Origin: an uncultured Verrucomicrobiota bacterium
GTDB lineage: Bacteria > Verrucomicrobiota > Kiritimatiellia > CAIVKH01
DNA: 64,000 nucleotides
Assembly (NCBI GenBank): GCA_937872895.1
Contig: CALMUP010000019.1
Coordinates: forward strand, 1-64,000
Direction: 5' to 3'
Shown: piece by piece, positions 17,974-26,762 of the stretch
Numbering within the stretch: the stretch's first letter is position 1
Layout: the number at the start of each line of letters is the position of its first letter
Program-made: the position numbers and the translations under genes
The notes under the pieces: generated by a model
The model's input: the letters and a program-made list of their open reading frames with translations, nothing else
The model's database searches: none
What the model was told of the DNA's origin: nothing

Positions 17974-19404
17974 ATGGTTAAAACGTGGGAACCCAAAGCG
18001 GCCCAGTCGGCGACTACGCCGTTCCTGGTGCGGCATCATTACCTGCTGCTGGCGCTCTTCACGGGGCTTGCCGCCTTCGTCGCCTTCGGCCCGCGGCCGG
18101 ACACGCTGCCGGTCGAGGCGCAACGGGTGCTTGGGGTGTTTGTCCTGTGCGCCTGCCTGTGGGTCAGCGGGTTGATCCCGCTGCAGATCACCTCGATGCT
18201 GGCCATCATCCTGCTGCCGCTACTGAACATCCTGACCAGCGCCGAGGCCTTTTCGCTGTTCGGGAACCAGGCGGTCTTCTTCATCCTCGGGGCCTTCATC
18301 ATCTCCGCAGCGCTAATCGACAGCGGGCTATCCACGCGGCTGACCTGCCGGGCATTGAACCTGTTCAGCGACTCGCCGGCCAAGCTGCGCGACGCGATCC
18401 TGTTCATCGCCGCCTTCGCCAGCTTCTGGATGAGCGAACACGCGGTGGCGGCGATGCTGTTCCCGATCGTGCTGAACATCGTGCGCGCGCTCGGCATGAA
18501 GCCGATGCAGAGCCGGTTCGGCCAGAGCTTCTTCTTCGCGCTCGCCTGGGGGTGCATCATCGGGGGCATCGCGACCTACCTCGGCGGTGCGCGCAATCCG
18601 CTGGCTGCGGGCATCCTGTACGCTGAACGCGGCATCGAGATCAGCTTCATGCGGCTGCTCAGCGCATCCTTCCCGATTGTCATCGTGATCCTGGCCGCGG
18701 CCTGGGCGGTATTGCGCCTGCGCTTTCCTGAAGAGCCGGTGGACATCGACGGTGCGCGCAACCAGCTCGCCCGCGAGATGGAGATGATCGGACCGATGTC
18801 GCGCCGCGAGCTCCGCATCGGCCTGGTCGCGCTGGCCACGATTCTCGCCTGGATCTTCGCCTACAAGATCATCGGCCTCGCCACGATCGCCCTGCTCGCG
18901 GTGGCGGTGCTGTTCATGTTCCGTCTGGTGAACTGGTCGGAGATCGAGTCGAACGTGAACTGGGGCATCATCCTGATGTACGGCGGGGCGATCGCCCTCG
19001 GCTCCGCCCTGCATTCCACCGGGGCCTCGTCGTGGATCGTCGAAAACACCTTGGGCCAGTACGCGTTGTCACCGTTCCAGCTTATCGTCATCATCGGCCT
19101 GTTGTCGCTGACCCTGACCGAATTCATCAGCAACGCGGCGGTGGTCTCGGTGATGATGCCGATCGGCCTCGGCCTGGCCCACACCACCGGCCTGTCGCCG
19201 GAGGCGGTGACCCTCGCCATCGCCCTGCCCTCCGGACTTTCCTATGTGTTGCCCATGGGCACGCCGGCCACGGCGATCGCCTACAGCTCGGGCTTCATCA
19301 CCACACGCCGCTTCGTGTTGTACGGCCTGCTGATGAACACCATCAGCATCATCGCCTTCATCCTGGTGACGAAATTCTACTGGCCGCTGATCGGCCTGCA
19401 TTGA
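17974..19404 (+). CDS. DASS/SLC13 family sodium:dicarboxylate or sulfate symporter
   Basis: 476 residues, about 11-12 membrane helices. The SLC13 pattern is present as two inverted halves with hairpin motifs: a first-half FWMSEHAVAAMLFPI segment (about 155-170; family SNTAT-type binding site) and a second-half EFISNAAVVSVMMPI segment (about 385-400), plus LPMGTPATAIAYSSG near the end. These transporters import di- or tricarboxylates or sulfate with sodium. In the first half the usual Ser-Asn-Thr is replaced by Ser-Glu-His, so the substrate may be unusual. The HDAC-family gene follows after six bases. Confidence 0.88.
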   Translation: MVKTWEPKAAQSATTPFLVRHHYLLLALFTGLAAFVAFGPRPDTLPVEAQRVLGVFVLCACLWVSGLIPLQITSMLAIILLPLLNILTSAEAFSLFGNQAVFFILGAFIISAALIDSGLSTRLTCRALNLFSDSPAKLRDAILFIAAFASFWMSEHAVAAMLFPIVLNIVRALGMKPMQSRFGQSFFFALAWGCIIGGIATYLGGARNPLAAGILYAERGIEISFMRLLSASFPIVIVILAAAWAVLRLRFPEEPVDIDGARNQLAREMEMIGPMSRRELRIGLVALATILAWIFAYKIIGLATIALLAVAVLFMFRLVNWSEIESNVNWGIILMYGGAIALGSALHSTGASSWIVENTLGQYALSPFQLIVIIGLLSLTLTEFISNAAVVSVMMPIGLGLAHTTGLSPEAVTLAIALPSGLSYVLPMGTPATAIAYSSGFITTRRFVLYGLLMNTISIIAFILVTKFYWPLIGLH

Positions 19405-19410
19405 CGGCAC

Positions 19411-20364
19411 GTGGACACGTTCCTCCATACCGGACTGGTCGCCGACCCGGTCAGCAAGGAACACGTCACCGGGCCGGATCACCCGGAAAGCACCGACCGC
19501 TACGACGTCGCCTACCTGGCCTTGTGCCGCGCCGGCCTGATCGACCACCTGCAGAAGATCCCCAGCCGCGCCGCGCTCGACGAGGAACTCCTGCTCGCCC
19601 ACCGCCCGGACTACCTTGCGCGGGTCAAGCGGGACATCGCCGCGGGCGCCCACGTGCTGAGCACCGGCGACACCGACCTCTCACCGGGCTCGCTCGAGGC
19701 GGCGCGCCACGCGGTGGGCGGTGTGCTGAACGCGGTGGACGCCACCTGCCGGCGCGCGGTGAAGAACGCGTTCTGCATCGTGCGCCCCCCGGGCCACCAC
19801 GCGACCGCCGATCGCGGCATGGGGTTCTGCCTGTTCAACAACGTGGCCCTCGCCGCGCGCCACGCCCAGCGCCACCACGGCCTCGCGCGGGTGGTCATCG
19901 TGGACTGGGACGTGCACCACGGCAACGGCACGCAGGACATCTTCTACGAGGACGGCTCGGTGTTCTACTTCAGCCTGCACCAGGCCCCGCTGTATCCCTT
20001 CACCGGGGCGGCGACGGAAACCGGCGCGGGGCCGGGGCGCGGGACGACGCTGAACATTCCGCTGCCGGCCGGGGCGGGACGCGCGGAGGTGATGCGCGCG
20101 CTCGACAAGCTGGGGACGGCGATGGTGCCGTTCAAGCCGGAGCTGGTGCTGATCTCCGCCGGATTCGATTCGCGCATCGACGATCCGCTCGGCGGTATGA
20201 CCCTGACCGATGCGGACTTCGCCGACATGACGCGCGTGCTGCTCGACCTCGCCGCGACCCACGCCGGAGGCCGCCTGGTCTCGGTGCTGGAAGGCGGCTA
20301 CAACCTCGGCGGCCTCGCCGCGGCCGTCACCGCACACGTGCAGGCGCTGAGCGAAGCGGACTGA
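19411..20364 (+). CDS. Histone-deacetylase-family amidohydrolase (class II type)
   Basis: 317 residues from a GTG start. All zinc-hydrolase signatures are present: [20 protein letters not shown] (about 128-148), the metal ligands Asp and His in [12 protein letters not shown] (about 170), a metal-binding Asp in [15 protein letters not shown] (about 250) and the tyrosine region [10 protein letters not shown] (about 292). Bacterial members remove acetyl groups from polyamines, acetoin-linked enzymes or lysines. The gene starts six bases after the symporter stop, so it is co-transcribed with it; whether their functions are linked is unclear. Confidence 0.9.
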   Translation: MDTFLHTGLVADPVSKEHVTGPDHPESTDRYDVAYLALCRAGLIDHLQKIPSRAALDEELLLAHRPDYLARVKRDIAAGAHVLSTGDTDLSPGSLEAARHAVGGVLNAVDATCRRAVKNAFCIVRPPGHHATADRGMGFCLFNNVALAARHAQRHHGLARVVIVDWDVHHGNGTQDIFYEDGSVFYFSLHQAPLYPFTGAATETGAGPGRGTTLNIPLPAGAGRAEVMRALDKLGTAMVPFKPELVLISAGFDSRIDDPLGGMTLTDADFADMTRVLLDLAATHAGGRLVSVLEGGYNLGGLAAAVTAHVQALSEAD

Positions 20365-20383
20365 GGTCCGTGCACCAGCACGC

Positions 20384-21601
20384 CTACCGTGGCGCACTCG
20401 TGTAGTAGGCGATGATGCCCTCCGCGACGGCATCGGCATACTCGCGGAAGATGCTGCGGTAGCTGGCGCCGTCGATCTCGCGCTCCCCCTCGTAGTCACC
20501 CGCCTGGATCCGCGCATAGACGGTGCGGTTGTTCATGAAGTAAGGCTCGAGGAAGATCACCGGGCCGAGGAACTGCCGGTTCGCGGCGAGGTTGCGCGCG
20601 TACACGTACTGCGCGTCGTCCATCGGGTGCATCACCCCGCCGGGTCCGACCCGGTACGACGGCGGCAGGCCGCTCGCGGCGGCGAAGGAGGTGGCGATGG
20701 CGCGGGCGAGGCCGAGTTCGGTCTCGTGCGATCGCTCGAGCAGCTTGCGCACGAGGAACCACTTCTGCGTGGCGTTGGCCAGTTCGCCGGCCTGGTAGTT
20801 GCCGTGCACGAAGAAGGTCAGGCCGTTTTCGTCGTACAACGTCTTCTCGTCGCCGTACCCGGTTGCATTGAAGTGGATGCACAGGGTCAGGTCGGGCTTC
20901 AGCTCGTCGTTGATCTTCCCGGCGCGCGCGGCGATTTCCGCGTTGCGGTAGAACTGGCGCTCGATGGCCTTGCGCCGCGCGTCGTGGCGGGAGCTTTCGG
21001 CGAACACGGCAGGCAGGTGGGCGAACCGCGGATCGGCGGGCGGCAAGGCGGTGTCGTTGGTCATCAGCAGGTCGGGCCGCACGGTGGTCATCGGCTCGAA
21101 GTCGTCCTTCACCAGCACGACGTGCGCGCCGGCGGCGGCGAGGCGGTTGCTGAGCAGGTGCGCGACGTGCAGGTTCAGCGCGGCTTCCTGCACCGGCCAG
21201 TCGCGTTCGCGGTCGACCAGGAAAAACCGCTCCTCCATGCGCGACCAGGCACCGCCGATGTGACCGGGATCGAGGGCCACGCGAAGCCCGTGCAGCGGGG
21301 CGCCGTCGCGGCCGACCGGCTTGGCGGCGGGCGCACGGTCCTCGGGGGCGAAACGCAGGGTGAACAGGGGATCGCCCGCCTGGGCCTTGTCGTCGTAGAT
21401 GGCCACGCCGCCGTCGACGTAGCGCAGGTACGGGATCATCCCGCCGCCCGGCGCATAGACGTCGGAGAGCAGACGCGAGAAGGTGTCGGCACTGATCGTG
21501 TCATGGAACGCCGCGAGGTCCGACCAGTTGGTCTGGGCGATGGCGGGAGGGATCAGCAGCAAGGCCGGCACGGCCAGCAGGCATCGAAGTTTGTTGTTCA
21601 T
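20384..21601 (-). CDS. Secreted N-acetylmuramoyl-L-alanine amidase (Amidase_3)
   Basis: 405 residues with a signal peptide (1-22, ending AIA). The catalytic domain (about 108-400) shows the zinc ligands of the Amidase_3 family: His in ALDPGHIGG, Glu in QEAALNLHVA, His in LCIHFNATG, and the catalytic Glu in IFLEPYFMNNR near the C-terminus. It should cleave the bond between muramic acid and L-alanine in peptidoglycan, in the periplasm. An insertion between the second and third ligands makes it longer than a minimal domain, and residues 25-105 form an extra N-terminal region. Divergent from gltX, with TTGGTG-16-TATAAA upstream on the minus strand. Confidence 0.85.
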   Translation of the reverse strand: MNNKLRCLLAVPALLLIPPAIAQTNWSDLAAFHDTISADTFSRLLSDVYAPGGGMIPYLRYVDGGVAIYDDKAQAGDPLFTLRFAPEDRAPAAKPVGRDGAPLHGLRVALDPGHIGGAWSRMEERFFLVDRERDWPVQEAALNLHVAHLLSNRLAAAGAHVVLVKDDFEPMTTVRPDLLMTNDTALPPADPRFAHLPAVFAESSRHDARRKAIERQFYRNAEIAARAGKINDELKPDLTLCIHFNATGYGDEKTLYDENGLTFFVHGNYQAGELANATQKWFLVRKLLERSHETELGLARAIATSFAAASGLPPSYRVGPGGVMHPMDDAQYVYARNLAANRQFLGPVIFLEPYFMNNRTVYARIQAGDYEGEREIDGASYRSIFREYADAVAEGIIAYYTSAPR

Positions 21602-21661
21602 TCGCCGTCCATGGTGGTTTATAAGGGAAAGTTTTCAACCACCAAATCAGGAAGAAGCACC

Positions 21662-22954
21662 ATGACCATTCGATGCCGTTTCGCCCCCAGCCCCACCGGC
21701 AACGTCCACATCGGCAACATGCGCGCGGCCATCTACAACTGGTTGTTCGCGCGGCACCATGGCGGGCAGTTCCTGTTGCGCGTGGAGGACACGGACCGCG
21801 AGCGCTCGACCCCGGAGGCGGTGCAGACGGTGCTGAACGCGATGGACTGGCTCGGGCTGACCGTGGACGAGGTGCCGATGTACCAGTCCACCCAGCGCGA
21901 CGCCCACCTCGCCGCGGCGGAGCAACTGCTCACGGCCGGTCGCGCCTACAAGCTCGACAAGGGCGGGACCGGCAAGGGCGAGGCCATCCTGTTCAGGATG
22001 CCCGGCTCGGACATGACCTACCGTGACCTCATCAAGGGCGACCAGCAGCGGCCGGCCAGCTCGCCGACGATGTCGGACTTCGTGATTGTCCGCTCGGACG
22101 GCAACCCGGTGTTCCACCTCGCCAACATCGTCGACGACATCAACCAGGGCATCACGCACGTCATCCGCGGCGATGACCATGTCGACAACACGTTCCGGCA
22201 CATCGCGCTGATCCAGGCCCTCGGCGCACCGGTACCGACCTACGCGCACCTGCCGATGATCGTCAACCAGCAGGGCAAGCCCTACTCCAAGCGCGACGGC
22301 GCGGCCTTCGTCGGAGACTTCCAGGACCAGGGTTTTCTCGCCGACGCCCTCTTCAACTACCTCGTCCTGCTCGGCTGGTCGCCCGGCGACGACCGCGAAG
22401 TGCTCACCCGCGACGAGCTGGTCACCCTGTTCACCCTCGACCGCGTGCAGTCCAAGCCCGCGCAGTTCGACATGAAAAAATTCCAGTGGATGAACAGCGA
22501 GTACATCCAGCGGTCGCCCGACGCCGAGTGGTCCCGCCGCTTCCGCGACGCGTTTCCCGAAGCCACCGACGACGCCTACCTCGCCCAGGTGATCACCCTG
22601 ATGAAACCGCGCGTGAAGGTCTGGGCCGACATCGCCACCGCCGCCTATTTCTTCCGCGAGGAATTCCCGGTCGATGCCGACGCCTACGCCAAACGCCTCG
22701 GCACCCCCGAAGCCCGGGCCCAACTCGCCGCCCTCACCGCGCAGTACGCCAACCTGCCCAGCTTCGATGCCACCGCACTCGAAACCGCCCTGCGCACCAC
22801 CGCCGAATCGCTCGGCCTCAAACCGGCCGACCTGATCCACCCGGTCCGCCTCGCCGTCAGTGGTCAACCCGGCGGCCCCAGCCTCTTCCACCTGCTCGAA
22901 ACCATCGGCCGCAATCGCGCCCTGAACCGGCTAAACAAGGCCATCCGCGCGTAA
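21662..22954 (+). CDS. gltX: Glutamate--tRNA ligase
   Basis: 430 residues, shorter than the usual 460-490. It activates glutamate and charges tRNA. The class I motifs are clear: PSPTGNVHIGN (HIGH, about residue 9) and PYSKRDGA (KMSKS equivalent, about 205), with VIRGDDHVDNT between them. The shortening is at the C-terminal anticodon-binding domain, so discrimination between tRNA-Glu and tRNA-Gln cannot be predicted. AGGAAG lies eight bases before the ATG, supporting this start. The rest of a long open frame upstream in the same phase is antisense to the amidase gene and not coding. Confidence 0.93.
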   Translation: MTIRCRFAPSPTGNVHIGNMRAAIYNWLFARHHGGQFLLRVEDTDRERSTPEAVQTVLNAMDWLGLTVDEVPMYQSTQRDAHLAAAEQLLTAGRAYKLDKGGTGKGEAILFRMPGSDMTYRDLIKGDQQRPASSPTMSDFVIVRSDGNPVFHLANIVDDINQGITHVIRGDDHVDNTFRHIALIQALGAPVPTYAHLPMIVNQQGKPYSKRDGAAFVGDFQDQGFLADALFNYLVLLGWSPGDDREVLTRDELVTLFTLDRVQSKPAQFDMKKFQWMNSEYIQRSPDAEWSRRFRDAFPEATDDAYLAQVITLMKPRVKVWADIATAAYFFREEFPVDADAYAKRLGTPEARAQLAALTAQYANLPSFDATALETALRTTAESLGLKPADLIHPVRLAVSGQPGGPSLFHLLETIGRNRALNRLNKAIRA

Positions 22955-23007
22955 TGCGGAAATTCTCACGATTGCGCTACGCCTTGATATGCAAAAAATA
23001 ACGATGC

Positions 23008-23037
23008 TTGTTGTGGCTGTTCATTATTTCTTATAAC
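23008..23037 (+). promoter_or_regulatory. Promoter of the secreted metalloprotease gene
   Basis: TTGTTG (23008-23013), 18-nt spacer, TATAAC (23032-23037), inside the most AT-rich intergenic stretch of this region (22980-23050). A leader of about 25 nt precedes the ATG at 23068. Confidence 0.5.
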
Positions 23038-23067
23038 TTTTTTTAGAAATTCCCCGCTACTTTGGTT

Positions 23068-26049
23068 ATGGTAGGGGGCATGGGGCTGGGGCTCTTCAGG
23101 ACGGGAATGCTGGTGGCGGTGTGCGCGTGGGGCGTGGCGTCCGCAGCGGAAACCGGTGGATCTTCGCGCATGCTGGGTGGTGCGCGGCCGATGGCGCTTT
23201 CCGATCTTCCGTCCAGCGTGTTCCGCGATCGGTTATCGGCCTTGCCGGCACCGGCCCAGCAGCGGGCGATGGCGTGGCTGGAGTCGTTCGAGTTCCCGCC
23301 CGAGGATGTGCACGACCTGGCGGTCGATGACGAAGGCGGCGTGTACTACACCTGCGAGTTTCCCGCGACGGACAGCCTCGCCGCGAGCGAACCCGAAGCG
23401 CCGGTTACCCCGGCAGCCTCCATGCCGGTCGGACCCTTCCCGCCCTCGCTGATCTTCCATAGCCGCCCTTCCTCCACCAACGTCATCTTCCTCGACTTCG
23501 ACGGCGCGGTGATCGTCGGCACCGCGTGGAACGCCAGCCTCGGCCGCACCCAGATTGTCGCCCTCGCGTACAGCACCGACACGAACACGGCGGAATACAG
23601 CGACGCCGAGCAGCTCGCGATCAAACGGATCTGGCAACGGGTGGCCGAGGATTTCGCCCCGTTTGACGTGAACGTGACCACCGAAGCCCCGGCTTCTTTC
23701 CACGACCGCGTATCCCATTGCCTGATCACCCGCAACACCGACGCCGCCGGCAACCCGAACCCCTCCTCCACCGCGGGCGGCGTCGCCTACGTCGGCATCT
23801 TCGGCGGATTCAACAACAGCTACTCGTCCCCGGCCTGGGTGTACCACAACAACCTGAGCAACTCCGAAGGCAACATCGCCGAGGCCGCGTCGCACGAGAT
23901 CGGCCACAACCTCGGCCTGAGCCACGACGGCCTGACCAACGGCGTGTCCTACTACAGCGGCCACGGCAGCGGCGTGACCTCGTGGGGTCCGATCATGGGC
24001 ACCGGTTACGGCCGCAACGTCTCGCAGTGGTCGAAAGGCGAATACGCCGGCGCGAACAACACGCAGGACGACCTGCAGATCATCGCGGCGAAGCTGCCCT
24101 ACCTGGCCGACGACGTCGGCGACACCCTCGCCTTGTCCCCGTTCCTGACCCTGACCAGCAACCGGTTCATCCGTGCCACCACCCCGGAAACCGATCCCGC
24201 CCGCATCTCGACCGAGAACAAGGGGTTGATCACCTCGACCAACGATACCGACACCTGGTCGTTCATCACCGGCACCGGCACGGTCTCCCTCGCGGTACGG
24301 CCTTGGATCGGCCCTTCCGGCACGCGCGGCGGCAACCTCGACGTGCGCATCGAGATCCTCACCACCGCCGGCGTGGTCATCGCGAGCAGCAACCCCGACT
24401 CCGAGACCATCGCCTCGATCAACACCACCCTGGCCGCCGGCCAGTACTACCTGCGCATCCAGAGTTCCTCCTTCGGCAATCCGACCTCGGCCACACCGAC
24501 CGGCTTCACCCGCTACGGCAGCATCGGCCAGTACTTCATCACCGGCGTGGTCGCCGATGCCTCGACCGTGATCCTCGCCCCGGCGGCCGAACTGCTCGCC
24601 GCACCCGACGTGGCCGCCGCCGGCGCGCCCTCGTACGCCTTCAGCGTGCGGTACACCGACGAGCGCGCGATCGATACCGCAAGCCTCGGCAACGACGACC
24701 TCACCGTGACCGGTCCCGCGGGCTTCACCGCCGCCGCCTCGCTGATCGCGCTCGACGCCACCACGCCGGGCAGTCCGCGCACCGTCACCTATGCCTTCAC
24801 GCCGCCCGGCGGCATGTGGGACCCCGACGACAACGGCGGCTACACCATCGCGCTGAATCCCGACAGCGTGTACGACGACGGAGGCAGCGCCGCGCCGGCG
24901 GGCACCCTCGGCGCGTTCAACGTGGCCATCACCCCCTTCGTGTACCAGGCCCTGATGAACACGAACCCGGGCTGGTCGCTCAGCGGCTCGTGGTCGTACG
25001 GCAAACCGAACGGCAACAACGGCGATCCTACCCTCGGCGCAAGCGGCACCAACGTCATCGGCTACAACCTGTCCGGTCGCTACGCGCGCAACCTGTCCGC
25101 CAGCTACGCGACCACCCCCGCCTTCACCTGCGCCTTCGCGGAGACGGTGACGTTGCGCTTCCAACGCTGGCTCGGCGTGGCCAACGGCGACAGCGCGACC
25201 CTGCAGATCCTCACCGAGTCGAACACCTGGACCACGATCTGGAGCAGTTCCGGCACCATCAACGATACCAGTTGGCAGACCATGACCTACGACCTCACCC
25301 CGTGGGCGGCCGGCCGCACCAACGTCCAGCTCCGCTGGGGTCAGGCCTCGAACAGCGACAGCACGACGCAGTTCGGCTGGAACATCGACGACGTCGAGAT
25401 TACCGCGACGTTCCAGCCGGCCAGCCTGCCGCTGACCAGCTACGCGCGCGCCGACCTCGCCCCCGCCGAGGCCGTCAACGCCGGCGCGGGCTGGCGTTTC
25501 ACCGCCGCCGCCGAAACGAACTGGATGGAACCGGATGCGGTGGCCGGGCCGCTCGCCGCCGGCACCTACACCGTCACCTTCAAGCCGCTGCCCGGATGGA
25601 TCACCCCCGCCGATGCCGAGGTCACCCTCGCCGCCAACGCCACCACCCTCGTCGCCGCCGCCTACACCCCGCTCACCACCTCCGCCTTCGGTGTTCCCGT
25701 CTGGTGGCTGAACCGGTTCGGTTATACCAACGAGCTGGAGGCGGCGGTGAACGCGAACGGCGCGAACGGCGTGCCGCTCTGGCAGTCGTACATCGCCGGG
25801 CTTGATCCGACCGATCCAACCAGCCGCTTCGAGGCCTTGCCCGCACCGGCGGCGAATGAACAGGACCTCGTCATCCGCTGGAACCCGGTCTCCGGCCGCG
25901 TGTACGCGATCTACCGCTTGCGCGAACCCGGCGCGGATCCGGAACCGCTCGCCGACGCGCAGCACCTGGTCTGGCCGCAGGACAGCTACACCAACCGGCC
26001 CGGCGACGAGCCGAACGGCATCCTCCAACTCCGCGTGCGCCTGCCTTGA
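23068..26049 (+). CDS. Large secreted metzincin-type metalloprotease
   Basis: 993 residues with a signal peptide. The zinc site SHEIGHNLGLSHDG (about 275-288) is the HExxHxxGxxHD metzincin motif, followed by the Met-turn in GPIMGTGYG (about 308). Residues 135-315 form the reprolysin-like catalytic domain; ahead of it is a propeptide-like region. Downstream are a PPC-like beta domain (about 345-480), a beta-sandwich (about 500-620), a CUB/MAM-like jelly roll (about 630-785) and a C-terminal region that resembles the ends of the secreted proteins at 49212 and 55727. It likely digests extracellular protein. Starts at 23068 and 23080 are both possible; neither has a well-placed Shine-Dalgarno. 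Confidence 0.85.
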   Translation: MVGGMGLGLFRTGMLVAVCAWGVASAAETGGSSRMLGGARPMALSDLPSSVFRDRLSALPAPAQQRAMAWLESFEFPPEDVHDLAVDDEGGVYYTCEFPATDSLAASEPEAPVTPAASMPVGPFPPSLIFHSRPSSTNVIFLDFDGAVIVGTAWNASLGRTQIVALAYSTDTNTAEYSDAEQLAIKRIWQRVAEDFAPFDVNVTTEAPASFHDRVSHCLITRNTDAAGNPNPSSTAGGVAYVGIFGGFNNSYSSPAWVYHNNLSNSEGNIAEAASHEIGHNLGLSHDGLTNGVSYYSGHGSGVTSWGPIMGTGYGRNVSQWSKGEYAGANNTQDDLQIIAAKLPYLADDVGDTLALSPFLTLTSNRFIRATTPETDPARISTENKGLITSTNDTDTWSFITGTGTVSLAVRPWIGPSGTRGGNLDVRIEILTTAGVVIASSNPDSETIASINTTLAAGQYYLRIQSSSFGNPTSATPTGFTRYGSIGQYFITGVVADASTVILAPAAELLAAPDVAAAGAPSYAFSVRYTDERAIDTASLGNDDLTVTGPAGFTAAASLIALDATTPGSPRTVTYAFTPPGGMWDPDDNGGYTIALNPDSVYDDGGSAAPAGTLGAFNVAITPFVYQALMNTNPGWSLSGSWSYGKPNGNNGDPTLGASGTNVIGYNLSGRYARNLSASYATTPAFTCAFAETVTLRFQRWLGVANGDSATLQILTESNTWTTIWSSSGTINDTSWQTMTYDLTPWAAGRTNVQLRWGQASNSDSTTQFGWNIDDVEITATFQPASLPLTSYARADLAPAEAVNAGAGWRFTAAAETNWMEPDAVAGPLAAGTYTVTFKPLPGWITPADAEVTLAANATTLVAAAYTPLTTSAFGVPVWWLNRFGYTNELEAAVNANGANGVPLWQSYIAGLDPTDPTSRFEALPAPAANEQDLVIRWNPVSGRVYAIYRLREPGADPEPLADAQHLVWPQDSYTNRPGDEPNGILQLRVRLP

Positions 26050-26074
26050 GTCCGCGCCCCGGCCGCGGTACGAT
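26046..26074 (+). promoter_or_regulatory. Promoter of the phosphatidyltransferase gene, leaderless type
   Basis: TTGAGT (26046-26051, partly in the stop codon of the protease gene), 17-nt spacer, TACGAT (26069-26074), six bases to the ATG at 26081. No Shine-Dalgarno. Confidence 0.55.
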
Positions 26075-26080
26075 CACGCC

Positions 26081-26686
26081 ATGACCCGATCCCCGCCGAT
26101 CACCCTCGCCACCCGCATCACCATCCTCCGCCTGCTCGGCGTGCCGGTATTCGTGGTGCTGGTGATGTACTACCTGGCCAGCCTGCGCGCCGGCGCGCCG
26201 CAGGAACTCTACCGCCAGGCCGCGCTGGCCCTGTTCATCACCGTGGCCGCGACCGATGCGCTGGACGGGTACCTCGCGCGCAAGCGCGGCGAGATCTCGC
26301 GGCTCGGGTCGATCCTCGATCCGATTGCCGACAAGGCGTTGATGTTGTCCGGCCTGATCCTGCTGACCAAGCCGTCGCTGCCGCAGCTTGCCCCGCACAT
26401 CCCGCTGTGGTTCACCGGCCTGGTGATCAGCCGCGACGTGTTCCTCATCGCCGGCGCGTTGCTCATCCATGCCTTCGCCCGCGAGGTCCACGTGAAGCCG
26501 CACCTGACCGGCAAGATCGCCACCGTGCTGCACGTCGTGGTGATCGCCTGGGTGCTCGCGCAGGCCGCGGCCGGCTGGTTCCCGTGGGTGGTCGGCCTCG
26601 CCGCCGCGTTCACCGCGGCCTCGTGGGGCATCTACCTCGTGGCCGGCCTGCGCCAGCTCGAGCAGGCCCACCGCACGGCGGCATGA
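26081..26686 (+). CDS. pgsA: CDP-alcohol phosphatidyltransferase, probable PgsA
   Basis: 201 residues, polytopic. The family motif D-x2-D-G-x2-A-R-x8-G-x3-D-x3-D is complete in DALDGYLARKRG followed by SILDPIADK (about 62-88). Enzymes of this size that have the N-terminal LATRITILRLL signature usually make phosphatidylglycerophosphate from CDP-diacylglycerol in the inner membrane, the first committed step to phosphatidylglycerol and cardiolipin. Other alcohol acceptors cannot be excluded. It is convergent with the haem operon. Confidence 0.82.
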   Translation: MTRSPPITLATRITILRLLGVPVFVVLVMYYLASLRAGAPQELYRQAALALFITVAATDALDGYLARKRGEISRLGSILDPIADKALMLSGLILLTKPSLPQLAPHIPLWFTGLVISRDVFLIAGALLIHAFAREVHVKPHLTGKIATVLHVVVIAWVLAQAAAGWFPWVVGLAAAFTAASWGIYLVAGLRQLEQAHRTAA

Positions 26687-26697
26687 CCCCGCGAGGA

Positions 26698-26748
26698 TTG
26701 TCCAGGGATTGGACCATTGGAAATCAGGATGGTCCAGGCATTGGACAA
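26698..26748. repeat. Tandem imperfect palindromes between pgsA and the haem operon
   Basis: TCCAGGGATTGGA (26701-26713) and TCCAGGCATTGGA (26733-26745) are two copies, 32 bp apart, of a dyad TCCA-N5-TGGA. TTGTCC at the left edge and GGACAA at the right edge also pair. The position between convergent genes suggests a bidirectional terminator or a dispersed intergenic repeat; no T-run follows. Confidence 0.5.
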
Positions 26749-26762
26749 CGCCGTCCGTCGCG

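Noticed and set aside
20627-21661. Apparent 345-residue N-terminal extension of gltX
   Set aside because: It is antisense to the amidase gene, and the ATG at 21662 has a ribosome-binding site and begins with the conserved glutamyl-tRNA synthetase N-terminus.
23233-26028. Minus-strand open frame of about 930 codons opposite the metalloprotease gene
   Set aside because: Antisense to a gene with clear catalytic motifs; Gly/Val/Arg-rich without any recognisable fold.
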